Part shown: one piece after another, positions 18,265 through 27,501 of the stretch
Layout: every line of letters begins with the position of its first letter
How positions within the stretch are numbered: position 1 is the first letter of the stretch
Source: an uncultured Paracoccaceae bacterium
Lineage (GTDB): Bacteria > Pseudomonadota > Alphaproteobacteria > Rhodobacterales > Rhodobacteraceae
Direction: 5' to 3'
NCBI GenBank assembly: GCA_947500055.1
Contig: CANMQO010000002.1
Coordinates: 62,001 to 126,000, forward strand
Length of the DNA stretch: 64,000 bases
The notes under the pieces: generated by a model
Told to the model about the DNA's origin: nothing
Seen by the model: the letters and a program-made list of their open reading frames with translations, nothing else
The model's database searches: none
Position numbers and translations under genes: made by a program

Positions 18265-18731
18265 CCTTCGCCCCGCAACATCTCAAGCTGTTGCAGGCGC
18301 ACCTGACGCAGTGCTTCAACAAGCAGCGCAGTCACCAACCCGATATTCAGCAGACCATTTGCGGCCGCCATGCCACCCAACAGCCGCCATTCAACAGGAA
18401 GCAGAACATCGCCGAAGCCCAATGTGGTAAACGCAACCAGCGAGAAATAGACCGACAGTTCAAGCGTGTCGAATACACCAAGCGCCATCATGGCCAACGC
18501 CCAGGCCCAGACACCCGCCGTCATCTGCGCCATGATCCAGATCGCGGCGATGCACAGAACAAGGATCAGCTTGGGCCGATGCGGGGCACGGGTCAGCCAA
18601 GGCCGATAACGCATCAGCCAGGTTTCCATCAGCCAAAAACTGATGCCCGCAATCAAGATCGACAGCAGCATCAACGCTGTTCCCAAAGCAATTTGAACGA
18701 ACATGATTATCGTGAATCTCCTTTGATCCAT
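18261..18731 (-). CDS. Two-transmembrane potassium-channel-like protein
   Basis: 156 residues with an N-terminal membrane segment (about 8-35), a second at about 52-82, and a pore module in which TTLGFGDVLLP (about 101-111) is a K+-channel-type selectivity filter, followed by a last segment (GGMAAANGLLNIGLVTALLV). No cytosolic RCK or cyclic-nucleotide domain is present, so it resembles the minimal ion-channel family. It is coupled to the YcaQ-like gene by a 4-nt overlap. Confidence 0.78.
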   Translation of the reverse strand: MDQRRFTIIMFVQIALGTALMLLSILIAGISFWLMETWLMRYRPWLTRAPHRPKLILVLCIAAIWIMAQMTAGVWAWALAMMALGVFDTLELSVYFSLVAFTTLGFGDVLLPVEWRLLGGMAAANGLLNIGLVTALLVEALRQVRLQQLEMLRGEG

Positions 18732-18803
18732 GTCACCTTATCTTTGCTTGTCTGTGCAAGCCACGGCCCGTAACCTCTGCGGAGCACAAAAAAGGACGTT
18801 CCC

Positions 18804-19826
18804 ATGGCCGCCACGCTGCACCTCAGACAACTCGCCCTTCCGCTGGCAATCATTGGCACTGTATTTGGGGTCGCCGCCGCACTGCTGCTAAGCCCGGCAA
18901 CCATTCACCACCCCGCATTGGCAAAGGCCGCATTGGCTGATCTGTTGGTCACCGGGCCGGTGCTGTTTCTGGTTTTTGCCTATCTGCGTAAATTGCCGCT
19001 CATCATCATCGTTCCTGTTGCCAATATCGGGCTGGAGCTGGCACTGCTGACCGCGCCTGCCGATCTGCATCCGATCATACGGAATGCGATGTGGATCACC
19101 TATCCCTTGCTTGCGGCAGTCGTCCTGCGCTTGGCCTACCTCACTTATCGACAACTTCGTTTGGCATATCCTTTGATCGCCGGTATTCCGGACGCCCGCG
19201 ACCGACTGCACGCGCTTCTGGACAAGGCGACCGGCACTGCACAGTCCGCTGCCATCATGACAAGCGATCTGGCGTTCCTACGCTACGCGATCTGGGCACC
19301 GAAACCCAGGTATCACGGTCCCGGAATTTTCAGCAGTCACAGGCAAAGTGGGCTGATCCCACTCCTTTGGGCTATCGTTGCGGTCGTGGTGCTGGAAACC
19401 GTAGTGCTTCATATTCTGGTACATCTCGTTTCGCCAGTTTTAGCCTGGGTTTTGTCAGCGCTCAGCCTTTACGGCCTGTTGTCGCTTGTCGGACACATCC
19501 GCGCCCTGCCACGGCGATACAGCACATTGGGCAACGACGGCGTCACGCTGCGGACAGGATTGTTCGGGCAATGCAATATCCTGTACCGACAGATCGCAGA
19601 AATTACCCCCATGGCGGCCGGCCGCGACGTCCCGCCCAATTCCTGGCAACTGGGAATATTGGGCGGCATGGAACCCCGAAACCTGCTGCTCGTCCTGCAT
19701 CACCCCGCCACAATCGAGATATCGCATGGAATGACACGCAGGACGCGCTACATTGCTATTCACATGGATGATCCGCAGGGCTTTGCCAATGCCGTCCTGC
19801 AAATGCGTGATCAGCACGCCGAATAG
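18804..19826 (+). CDS. Multi-pass membrane protein of unknown function
   Basis: 340 residues, family not recognised. About six hydrophobic segments are visible: about 10-32, 44-62, 66-84, 97-115, 185-207 and 215-232. A soluble C-terminal part (about 235-340) follows, containing LPRRYSTLGNDGVTLRTGLFGQ and MEPRNLLLVLHHPATIEI. The first half has alternating short loops with few charges; the C-terminal part looks like a PH-like or beta-rich domain. It lies between a divergent channel gene and smpB, with no operon partner that would give its job. Confidence 0.7.
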   Translation: MAATLHLRQLALPLAIIGTVFGVAAALLLSPATIHHPALAKAALADLLVTGPVLFLVFAYLRKLPLIIIVPVANIGLELALLTAPADLHPIIRNAMWITYPLLAAVVLRLAYLTYRQLRLAYPLIAGIPDARDRLHALLDKATGTAQSAAIMTSDLAFLRYAIWAPKPRYHGPGIFSSHRQSGLIPLLWAIVAVVVLETVVLHILVHLVSPVLAWVLSALSLYGLLSLVGHIRALPRRYSTLGNDGVTLRTGLFGQCNILYRQIAEITPMAAGRDVPPNSWQLGILGGMEPRNLLLVLHHPATIEISHGMTRRTRYIAIHMDDPQGFANAVLQMRDQHAE

Positions 19827-19874
19827 TCAGGAACGCTTGTACCATGACGCACCTTGGCCTATCTCGGCTGCATC

Positions 19875-20348
19875 ATGGCCAAGAAACCGGAAAACAAAAA
19901 CTACAAAGTCGTCGCCGAAAACCGGCGCGCGCGGTATGACTACGCGATTGAGGACGATCTGGAAGTCGGGATCATTCTGACCGGCTCGGAGGTCAAGTCG
20001 CTGCGCGTGGGCCAGTCGAATATTGCCGATAGCTATGCGTCTGTTGATGACGGCGAACTGTGGTTGACCAACGCCTATATTGCCCCTTACGACCGGGCGA
20101 TGTTCAGCCATGAAGAACGGCGCAAACGCAAGCTTCTGGCCAGTAAACGAGAGGTCGCAAGGCTTTGGAATGCGACCAAACGCGAGGGGATGACCCTTGT
20201 CCCTTTGGTGATGTATTTCAATGATCGCGGGTTGGTAAAGCTCAAGATCGCGACCGCCAAAGGCAAGAAGAATCATGACAAACGCGCAACCGAGGCCAAG
20301 CGTGACTGGGGCCGCCAAAAGCAGCGGCTCTTGCGGCACGGAGAATAA
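19875..20348 (+). CDS. smpB: SsrA-binding protein SmpB
   Basis: 157 residues from the ATG at 19875 ([20 protein letters not shown]). SmpB binds tmRNA and carries it into stalled ribosomes for trans-translation. Family signatures: [20 protein letters not shown] (about 27-46), [30 protein letters not shown], and a basic C-terminal tail [18 protein letters not shown] that enters the decoding site. An in-frame TTG 7 codons earlier is unlikely to be used. No tmRNA gene was found beside it. Confidence 0.95.
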   Translation: MAKKPENKNYKVVAENRRARYDYAIEDDLEVGIILTGSEVKSLRVGQSNIADSYASVDDGELWLTNAYIAPYDRAMFSHEERRKRKLLASKREVARLWNATKREGMTLVPLVMYFNDRGLVKLKIATAKGKKNHDKRATEAKRDWGRQKQRLLRHGE

Positions 20349-20920
20349 ACCTCCCTGTGAATGACAGAGAGGTGGCAACAAAACCCGTGGCAACACTGAT
20401 ACGTTCCCTCTTCCCAAAATTTCGATAATATTATCTGCGCCCGACCCGTTGGATTTGATGTGGCGGATAAAGCCGTTGACAAGAAAATTCCCTTTTGACC
20501 AATCGCAGGTCATCTGACCTCTGACGGAATCAAACCAGCACCGGGTTCCCTGCTCCTGCCCATTGCGCAATCGAGCCTGTTCACCTCACAAATGACGACG
20601 ACTTCGCCATGATTGCAGTCTGGTTGAACTGACGGGGGCCGAAAAATGGTCTGGGGTACGTTCGGCAACGCCGCGATAGTGATGCGCGAGGATCCGGATA
20701 CGGCCATTTAGAGGGACAACCGGATCAGGATAGGCTTGCAGCAGTGTGCATTTAGCGTCTTTGATGCAAAAACAGGTCAGCAGTTCTGATTAATGTGGGG
20801 CATGGCAAGTCATTGCAGGGGATAAGACATGATTGGAAAACTGCGGGAACTGAAGCGGATCCCGACATCCGCGAAATGTCGAACACCTGAAATACAATGA
20901 CAGACTGAAGGCAATCAGCC
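20349..20920. other. 572-bp intergenic region, no gene recognised
   Basis: Between smpB and the TPP-enzyme gene there is no convincing coding sequence. A weak stem (20350-20358 with 20364-20372, 8 of 9 pairs) follows smpB and could act as its 3' end, but has no T-run. Several short open frames on both strands lack ribosome-binding sites and family likeness; the area may hold eroded gene remnants. The last 100 bp should contain the promoter of the downstream gene, but no clear -35/-10 pair was found. Confidence 0.5.
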
Positions 20921-23311
20921 ATGGCACTCAAACGCGAAGACCTGACCCATATTGAAAGTATCGAAGAGCGTTTGCGCTGGATCTCCTCATGGATGATCCA
21001 CAACGCCAATGCCCTACGCGACAGTCGCGATGGGCTAAAGGTCGGCGGGCATCAGGCCTCCTGCGCATCGCTGACAACAATCATGTCGGTCCTTTGGTTT
21101 CATACATTGCGCCCCGAGGATCGGGTGGCGGTCAAACCCCATGCCGGGCCCGTATTGCATGCCATCCAATACCTGATGGGGCGGCAAAGCCGCGACCAAT
21201 TGGAACGGTTCCGCGCCTATGGCGGCGCACAGGCCTATCCGTCCCGCACGAAGGACAAGATCGACGTGGATTTTTCAACCGGCTCTGTCGGGCTGGGTGT
21301 CGCCGTTACCGCATTTGCCGCAATGGTCCAGGATTACCTGCACGCCAAGGGGTTGGGCAAAACACCGGGCCGCATGATCGCCCTGGCCGGGGATGCGGAA
21401 TTTGACGAAGGCAATATTCAGGAAGCATTGCAGGAAGGGCGCAAACACGATTTGCGCAATTGCTGGTGGATCGTCGATTACAACCGGCAAAGCCTTGATG
21501 GGGTGATCTCCGAAGGGATCAGCACGCGGCTGAAAACCATGTTTGACACCTATGGCTGGGATGTCGTCGAACTGAAATACGGGCAAAAGCTGGAGGCAGC
21601 CTTCGCCGAACCTGGCGGGCAAAGGCTTCGCGATTGGATCGATGCCTGCCCGAATGATCTTTATTCATCACTGACCTTTCAGAAAGGCACCGGATGGCGC
21701 AGCCAGCTGGAAGCCGATTTCGCAGGCGACAACGAAATGCTGGCGCTGATCGGCGCACGGGATGATAACGCGCTCGCGGCATTGATGACGAACCTGGGTG
21801 GCCATGATGCCGCCCTGATCGCCAACACGTTTGATCACATCGACCACGACCGCCCGGTTGCCTTTATTGCCTATACGATCAAGGGATTTGGCCTACCGCT
21901 GGCAGGCCATAAGGATAACCATTCTGGGCAGTTGAACACGGCGCAGATGACCGAACTGCGTAACGGTTGCGGTGTGCGAGAGGGCCATGAATGGGACCCT
22001 TTCGAAGGGGTCGCGGACGCTGACACATTGCAAGACTTCGTTGAGAGGTCCGCAATGAACGGACCCGCCCGCCGCTTCAAATCAGACGCTGTGCCGGTGC
22101 CATCATCGCTGGCCGTTTCAACCCCGGCAGAGATTTCATCCCAGGCCGGGTTCGGGCGTATTCTGGCCGGACTGGCCAAGGGCGATCACGCGCTGGCGGA
22201 ACGTATCGTCACCATGTCGCCAGACGTCTCCGTGTCAACAAATCTGGGCGCGTGGATCAATGCGCGCGGTCTGTTCGGCCGCAACGAACAACGCGACATC
22301 TTTGCAGACCAAAAAGTCATGTCCGCGCAAAAATGGCACCGATCCAGCAAAGGACAGCATCTGGAACTGGGCATCGCCGAAAACAACCTGTTCACCCTTT
22401 TGGCTGCCGCCGGATTGTCGCATTCGCTGTTTGGTGAACGTTTGCTGCCGATTGGAACGCTCTATGATCCGTTCATCGCACGTGGCCTCGATGCATTGAA
22501 CTATGCCTGCTACCAAGGGGCGCGATTCATGCTGGTTTCTACACCGTCCGGCGTCACCCTTGCGCCCGAGGGCGGCGCGCACCAGTCGATCGGAACGCCT
22601 TTGATCGGTATCGCGCAAGATGGGCTTGCCTGCTTCGAACCAACTTATGTTGATGAGCTTGAGGTCATCATGCGTTGGGCGTTTGACTATATGCAGCGCG
22701 ACAACGCAGAGGCACATGGCGAGCAGAACTGGCTGCGGGATGAAACCGGCGGCTCGGTCTGTCTGCGGCTGTCGACGCTGACATTGGAACAACCATCCCG
22801 GTCGCTCAGCGCCGAACAGGAGCAGCACATTATCGACGGGGCCTATTGGTTGCGCCCACCTGGTCCCGCTTGCGAGTTGGCAATCGTCTATTCCGGCGTC
22901 ATCGGCCCCGAAGCCATCAAGGCTGCAGGCATACTGGCCGAGGCGCGCCACAACGTGGCTGTCCTTGCGGTCACATCTGCGGATCGGCTGACGGCGGGCT
23001 GGCATGCGGCAGAACGGGCGCGTCAGCGGGGTCACCATACCGCGCAATCACATATCGAAATGCTGCTTGAGGATCTGCCGCGTGATGCGGGGATCGTGAC
23101 CGTGCTTGACGGGCATCCAACGACACTCAGTTGGCTCGGCTCTATTCGCGGCCAGCGGGTGAAACCGCTGGGTGTTGAACATTTCGGTCAAAGCGGCGAC
23201 ACACAGGATCTCTACCACCATTTCGGCATCGATGCGAACGCGATTGCCCATGCCGCCCGGGCAGTGACGCCGGGCCGTCCGATCAACCAGCTACGCAGAC
23301 TTTCCGCGTAA
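20921..23311 (+). CDS. Thiamine-diphosphate enzyme, homodimeric pyruvate-dehydrogenase-E1 (AceE)-like
   Basis: 796 residues, related to AceE and transketolases. The TPP/Mg motif runs from GDAEFDEGNI (157-166) to NCWWIVDYNRQ (about 180-190), matching the AceE-type GDGEMDE...N arrangement. The pyrimidine domain has HLELGIAENNLFTLLAAAGL (about 483-502, with the catalytic Glu) and a C-terminal domain follows. It is shorter than enterobacterial AceE (about 890) and has no E2 or E3 genes beside it. The neighbour is a D-lyxose isomerase 19 nt downstream, so a sugar-related transketolase-like or decarboxylase role is possible; the reaction is not known. Confidence 0.8.
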   Translation: MALKREDLTHIESIEERLRWISSWMIHNANALRDSRDGLKVGGHQASCASLTTIMSVLWFHTLRPEDRVAVKPHAGPVLHAIQYLMGRQSRDQLERFRAYGGAQAYPSRTKDKIDVDFSTGSVGLGVAVTAFAAMVQDYLHAKGLGKTPGRMIALAGDAEFDEGNIQEALQEGRKHDLRNCWWIVDYNRQSLDGVISEGISTRLKTMFDTYGWDVVELKYGQKLEAAFAEPGGQRLRDWIDACPNDLYSSLTFQKGTGWRSQLEADFAGDNEMLALIGARDDNALAALMTNLGGHDAALIANTFDHIDHDRPVAFIAYTIKGFGLPLAGHKDNHSGQLNTAQMTELRNGCGVREGHEWDPFEGVADADTLQDFVERSAMNGPARRFKSDAVPVPSSLAVSTPAEISSQAGFGRILAGLAKGDHALAERIVTMSPDVSVSTNLGAWINARGLFGRNEQRDIFADQKVMSAQKWHRSSKGQHLELGIAENNLFTLLAAAGLSHSLFGERLLPIGTLYDPFIARGLDALNYACYQGARFMLVSTPSGVTLAPEGGAHQSIGTPLIGIAQDGLACFEPTYVDELEVIMRWAFDYMQRDNAEAHGEQNWLRDETGGSVCLRLSTLTLEQPSRSLSAEQEQHIIDGAYWLRPPGPACELAIVYSGVIGPEAIKAAGILAEARHNVAVLAVTSADRLTAGWHAAERARQRGHHTAQSHIEMLLEDLPRDAGIVTVLDGHPTTLSWLGSIRGQRVKPLGVEHFGQSGDTQDLYHHFGIDANAIAHAARAVTPGRPINQLRRLSA

Positions 23312-23330
23312 TGTTCAAAAGGTAAAACTG

Positions 23331-24011
23331 ATGCAACGCTCAACCGTAAATGAACTGATCCGCGAAGGGGATGCATTCCTGCAATCCTTTGGGTTCCGCC
23401 TTCCACCCTTTGCCTATTGGACACCGGAAGAGATGGCCGCGAATGACCACGATGTGATCGTGGAACGTGGCATGGGCTGGGATATCACGGATTACGGGCA
23501 AGGCAGATTTGATGAATTGGGTCTCTTCCTCTTTACCCTGCGCAACGGGCAGGTGCAGGACATCACCGCCGGGCGTGGCATGCTTTATGCCGAAAAACTG
23601 CTGATCAGCCGCAAGGATCAGCTCTCACCAATGCACCGCCATATGCTGAAGGCAGAAGACATCATCAACCGTGGTGGCGGTAAACTGGTGCTGGAACTGT
23701 TTGCAGGTCAGGAAGACGGATCCATTGATCGCCACGCGGATGTCCGCGTGCCCGTTGATGGGCAAATCAGAACACTGCCCGCAGGTGGTCGGCTTAGCCT
23801 TGATCCCGGCGAAAGCGTCACCCTGCTTCCCGGTGTCTGGCATGCGTTCTGGGGGGAAGGCGATGACGTTCTGATTGGCGAGGTCTCAACGGTCAACGAC
23901 GACAAGACCGACAATGAATTCGAAATGGATATCGGCAGGTTTGCCACCGTGGACGAGGACGAAACACCAATCCATCTTCTGGTGTCCGATTACGAAACCT
24001 ATCTGTCATGA
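23331..24011 (+). CDS. D-lyxose ketol-isomerase family protein
   Basis: 226 residues, cupin fold of the D-lyxose / D-mannose isomerase family (former DUF1498). The metal site is visible in KDQLSPMHRHMLKAEDIINRGGG (about 99-121; two His and a Glu/Lys pattern), and a second cupin His lies in LLPGVWHAFWGEG (about 166-178). Family members interconvert D-lyxose and D-xylulose. It starts 19 nt after the TPP-enzyme gene with AAAAGG upstream and is probably co-transcribed, suggesting pentulose metabolism. Confidence 0.85.
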   Translation: MQRSTVNELIREGDAFLQSFGFRLPPFAYWTPEEMAANDHDVIVERGMGWDITDYGQGRFDELGLFLFTLRNGQVQDITAGRGMLYAEKLLISRKDQLSPMHRHMLKAEDIINRGGGKLVLELFAGQEDGSIDRHADVRVPVDGQIRTLPAGGRLSLDPGESVTLLPGVWHAFWGEGDDVLIGEVSTVNDDKTDNEFEMDIGRFATVDEDETPIHLLVSDYETYLS

Positions 24012-24020
24012 TCCCCTTGA

Positions 24021-24300
24021 ACATCCCCTGAACCTGCCAGGCATGGGCAAAGGGAAATCGGTGCGGTCGCGATTGAGGCGTTGCTGAAGCACATCAACCA
24101 CATTGTCCATCTGGGCGGAATCGGGTCACTGGCACTCGGTTCAGATTGCGCTGGGGTCATGATGCCCGACGAAATCGGTGGCGTGACAGAGGCCAGTCAC
24201 CTATTCGACGCCTTGCATCACGCGGGTATGTCGCAGGACTTTAGCGAAACGCTCGCGATCAGGAACAGAATGTGCCTTCTGTTAGACACAATCGGCCAGA
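24021..24300 (+). pseudogene. Remnant of a membrane-dipeptidase (peptidase M19) gene
   Basis: An open stretch from 24021 reads AIEALLKHINHIVHLGG, then IGSLALGSDCAGVMMPDEI, then ASHLFDALHHAGMSQDF. This is the C-terminal portion of M19 renal-dipeptidase-like enzymes, which carry HIDHIVxLVG...LGSDFDG, the ALxxRGYS-type segment and a GN motif. Only about 85 codons remain; the N-terminal catalytic part and a start codon are absent and the end is eroded (frame closes at 24341). The typical Asp-Gly after GSD is Ala-Gly. A decayed gene is the simplest reading. Confidence 0.6.
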
Positions 24301-24549
24301 TCGCTCTCAATCCAAACAATAGCTTGCAGCTAACCGTCTGATTTTCATGAATAAACCATCTCAAATAAAATCAACAAAACGGAAACCGAACGCACGGTAA
24401 GCGACGCGAAGATCAGGCCAGTTGCGCGACAATACTCGCGAATTACCGCTATTTCGCCTCAATATGCGCATATTTCCTGCGAATACCTTGACGCGTCTAA
24501 TACTTCTAGAACCCGTACCCACCTACAATTTCCAAGAGAGGTCCCACAC

Positions 24550-26121
24550 ATGTTTCAGGGTGAAAAACGAAATTCAATTCTTGCGTTACTACTGGCAAGC
24601 AGTGCGCTTGTTCCCAGTGCTCTGACCGCGCAAGAAGTAACGCTGACGTCGAATGACGGCAGCATCAATATCGTTGGCGACTTTGTCGATCTCGTCGATG
24701 ACTACTACATCATCGAGTCTGCGCTGGGGCAACTCCGCGTCGAAGCAGGCCGCGTCAAATGTAATGGCGACGCATGCCCCAAAACAGACGTTCCAGCATC
24801 TGACGTTGTGGCCGTTGGTTCCGAAACCATCGGCGTTGGCCTGATGCCATTCCTGATTGACGGGTTCGCAACCGCCCAGGACGGCGTGATCGAATCGCAG
24901 ACCAAAAACGGCAATGTCATGACGTCCAACCTTGTCGGTGACGGCGGCTTTGGTGATCCGATCGGCACGTTCAGCGTGTCCTCCTCAACATCCATTGATG
25001 CCTTTTCCGGCTTGCGGGACGAAAACGTCAAACTCGGCATGTCATCGCGGCGTATTCTACCTGCCGAAGCACGGCAGTTGCGGAACTTCGGCGCCGGCAA
25101 CATGATCGATGTCAGCCAGGAACACGTTGTCGCGGTTGATAGTATCTCCGTTGTGGTCAACCAGAACAATCCGGTCGACACTATCTCACTCGAAGACCTT
25201 GACCGCATTTACAGCGGCGGCATCACAAATTGGTCCGAGATTGGTGGTCCAAACGCACCGATCCAGGTTTTCACCCGCGAAAACGGTTCAGGTGCAGAAT
25301 CAGTGTTCTCTGAGCGTGTGTTTGAACTGTCTGGTCGCGCGATCTCTGCGAATGCGGTCGAGCAGACATCAAGTGAAGCGATGGCATCTGCCGTGCGTGA
25401 AAACGCAAATGCGATTGGGTTTGTCGCTTCGGCATTCGAACGCGGAACAAAGCCGCTTTCACTTGCTGAATCATGTGGTCTGACCCATTCACCAACTGCA
25501 TTTAATGCAAAGACCGAGGAATACCCACTTCAGCGCCGTCTGTATCTCTACAACCGTGCAGACAATGTTGATCCGACAACACAGGCGTTTATTGATTACT
25601 CGCTGTCCGGCGCGGCAGACGAACTGATCGCCAAATCCGGTTTGGTGAACTTGTCAGTCAGCAAAGTGCCGCAGAACTTGCAGAACGGCCGGATGCGCGC
25701 CGTTTTGGAAAACGCGGTTGATCCTTTCGAATTCCGCCTTGCACGCGACATGCTGCTGGAGATGTTTGAATGGGATCGGTTGTCGACAACTTTCCGCTTC
25801 GCATCGGGTTCATCCCGGCTGGACGGTAAGGGCCAGGCCGACCTTGAGCGCCTGATCGACTTCCTCAAGACCCAACCTGCCGGAACACAGGTTTCCGTCG
25901 TTGGCTTTACCGACGCTGACGGTGCATTCGGGTCAAACCAGGAACTGTCACTCGGCCGCGCACAACAGGTGGCCAACGAATTGCTTGCCGCGGGCGGTAG
26001 TGAGCTGGCCAATATCGAGGTTTCGGTCAAAGGCTATGGTGAGCTTTCGCCATCCGCTTGCAACGACTCTCTGGAAGGTAAGCGCATTAACCGGCGTGTC
26101 GAAATCTGGATGCGGTCATAA
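24550..26121 (+). CDS. Periplasmic PstS-like binding domain fused to OmpA peptidoglycan-binding domain
   Basis: 523 residues. Signal peptide about 1-27 (ALLLASSALVPSALTAQ). About 28-85 is a small N-terminal module; about 90-385 is a phosphate-binding-protein-like fold (SGGITNWSEIGGPNAPIQVF, RENGSGAESVFSE, NANAIGFVASAF); about 405-523 is an OmpA C-terminal domain (FRFASGSSRLDGKGQADLER, GFTDADG, LSLGRAQQVANELL, KRINRRVEIWM). It likely binds a ligand while anchored non-covalently to peptidoglycan. No pst transporter genes adjoin. AGAGAGG precedes the ATG at 24550. The ligand may be phosphate or another oxyanion. Confidence 0.85.
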   Translation: MFQGEKRNSILALLLASSALVPSALTAQEVTLTSNDGSINIVGDFVDLVDDYYIIESALGQLRVEAGRVKCNGDACPKTDVPASDVVAVGSETIGVGLMPFLIDGFATAQDGVIESQTKNGNVMTSNLVGDGGFGDPIGTFSVSSSTSIDAFSGLRDENVKLGMSSRRILPAEARQLRNFGAGNMIDVSQEHVVAVDSISVVVNQNNPVDTISLEDLDRIYSGGITNWSEIGGPNAPIQVFTRENGSGAESVFSERVFELSGRAISANAVEQTSSEAMASAVRENANAIGFVASAFERGTKPLSLAESCGLTHSPTAFNAKTEEYPLQRRLYLYNRADNVDPTTQAFIDYSLSGAADELIAKSGLVNLSVSKVPQNLQNGRMRAVLENAVDPFEFRLARDMLLEMFEWDRLSTTFRFASGSSRLDGKGQADLERLIDFLKTQPAGTQVSVVGFTDADGAFGSNQELSLGRAQQVANELLAAGGSELANIEVSVKGYGELSPSACNDSLEGKRINRRVEIWMRS

Positions 26122-26245
26122 GCGCAATTCGCCTTCATTTGGTTGGCTGGGACAGGCATGCGCCAGATCCTGCCAACCAACCACACAACAAATGGACCGA
26201 GTCGTTACTTCTGGTTATTGGCGACGCGTGTCTTGGAGAGATAAT

Positions 26246-27388
26246 ATGCAACTGAAAGCCACCTTATTGGCGTCCTTGGCTGCCCTTGCCATCCCCCATA
26301 TGTCCATGGCGGAATCGGGCATCGACGACACCACAATTCACTTTGGACAGATCGCGGCACTTGACGGACCCGCAGCGCAGCTTGGACTGGGCATGCAAGC
26401 AGGCCTGCTCGCCGCGTTCGAAGAAGTCAACAAGGCGGGCGGTGTCAACGGCCGCATGCTGACCCTCGAAAGCCGGGATGACGGATACGAGCCTGACCGC
26501 TCTATTGAACAGCTCAACCGGATGATTGCCGAAGACAAGCACTTTGCCCTGATCGGCAGCGTCGGCACACCAACCAACCTCGTGCTGCAGCCTATTGCGA
26601 CCGACGCTGAGTTTCCGCTGATCGGGCCATTCACAGGCGCCGGTTTCCTGCGCAACCCATCCCTTGGTAACGTTTACAACGTGCGCGGCAGCTACGACGC
26701 GGAAACAGAACAGTGGATTGCCCATCTGGTCGACGAGCTGAACCTCAGCCGGATTGCGATCCTGTACCAGGATGACGGTTTTGGCCAAGCGGGCCTGAGC
26801 GGCGTGAACAAGGCCATGGATGCCCGCGGCATGTCACTCGTTGCCGAAGGCACATACACCCGGAACACGACCGACGTGAAAGACGCGCTGCTCAGCATCC
26901 GCGAGGCTGACCCGGAAGCCGTGGTGATGGTCGGGGCCTACAAGCCGATTGGCGAATTCATCAAACTGTCGCGCTCATATGAATTCACACCTGAATTCGT
27001 GACGATCTCCTTCGTGGGGTCACAAGCGCTGGCTGATGAACTCTGGCCAGAAGGCGCCGGCGTTGTGATCAGTCAGGTTGTACCATTCCCATGGGACAAC
27101 TCCTTACCAATCGTCGCCGACTATCAGGCCGCATTGCAGGCAAATGACGTGAACGCACTCTTCGGGTTCGTTTCACTGGAAGGCTACATGGTGGGCCGGG
27201 TTGCCATCGAAGCGCTGAAAAACGCAGGCGACAATCCAACCCGTGCGGACTTCCTCGAAGCCTTTGCAAATATCGGAACGCTGGATCTCGGCGGCATCGA
27301 AATCACACTGGGCCGCGAAGACAACCAGGGCATTGATGACATCTTCATGACCCGCCTGTTGCCCGATGGTTTCTTTGAACCCATGTAA
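26246..27388 (+). CDS. ABC transporter substrate-binding protein, branched-chain amino-acid (Leu/Ile/Val) type
   Basis: 380 residues from the ATG at 26246 after TTGGAGAGA; the frame upstream runs over the previous gene and is not used. Signal peptide about 1-22 (LASLAALAIPHMSMA). The type I periplasmic fold shows DDTTIHFGQIAALDGPAA, NKAGGVNGRMLTLESRDDGY, FALIGSVGTPT, SRIAILYQDDGFGQAG and LEGYMVGRVAIEAL. LivK-like proteins bind amino acids, amides or aromatic compounds. No permease or ATPase genes adjoin, so it is an orphan receptor or serves a transporter elsewhere. A strong terminator follows. Confidence 0.85.
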   Translation: MQLKATLLASLAALAIPHMSMAESGIDDTTIHFGQIAALDGPAAQLGLGMQAGLLAAFEEVNKAGGVNGRMLTLESRDDGYEPDRSIEQLNRMIAEDKHFALIGSVGTPTNLVLQPIATDAEFPLIGPFTGAGFLRNPSLGNVYNVRGSYDAETEQWIAHLVDELNLSRIAILYQDDGFGQAGLSGVNKAMDARGMSLVAEGTYTRNTTDVKDALLSIREADPEAVVMVGAYKPIGEFIKLSRSYEFTPEFVTISFVGSQALADELWPEGAGVVISQVVPFPWDNSLPIVADYQAALQANDVNALFGFVSLEGYMVGRVAIEALKNAGDNPTRADFLEAFANIGTLDLGGIEITLGREDNQGIDDIFMTRLLPDGFFEPM

Positions 27389-27405
27389 TCGGACTGACAT
27401 AATGG

Positions 27406-27437
27406 AAAAAGGCGCCCCAATCGGGCGCCTTTTTTTT
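27406..27437 (+). terminator. Rho-independent terminator after the LivK-like gene
   Basis: GGCGCCC (27411-27417) pairs with GGGCGCC (27423-27429) around a 5-nt loop, and the flanking A5 pairs with a run of eight T (27430-27437). It ends the + strand transcript; as the flanks are A-rich and T-rich it may also work for the convergent tctA message. Confidence 0.9.
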
Positions 27438-27501
27438 GTGCTATTGCATGTCTCGAACCGCCCGCAGGCAAACAGATGCCGCCCGCGTTATCGAAGGCGC
27501 T

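Noticed and set aside
20510-20707. Minus-strand 65-codon open frame
   Set aside because: No ribosome site or family likeness; probably chance or an eroded remnant.
20349-20920. tmRNA (ssrA) gene next to smpB
   Set aside because: No T-loop GTTCRA-type segment, tRNA-like acceptor halves or tag-peptide ORF was found on either strand.
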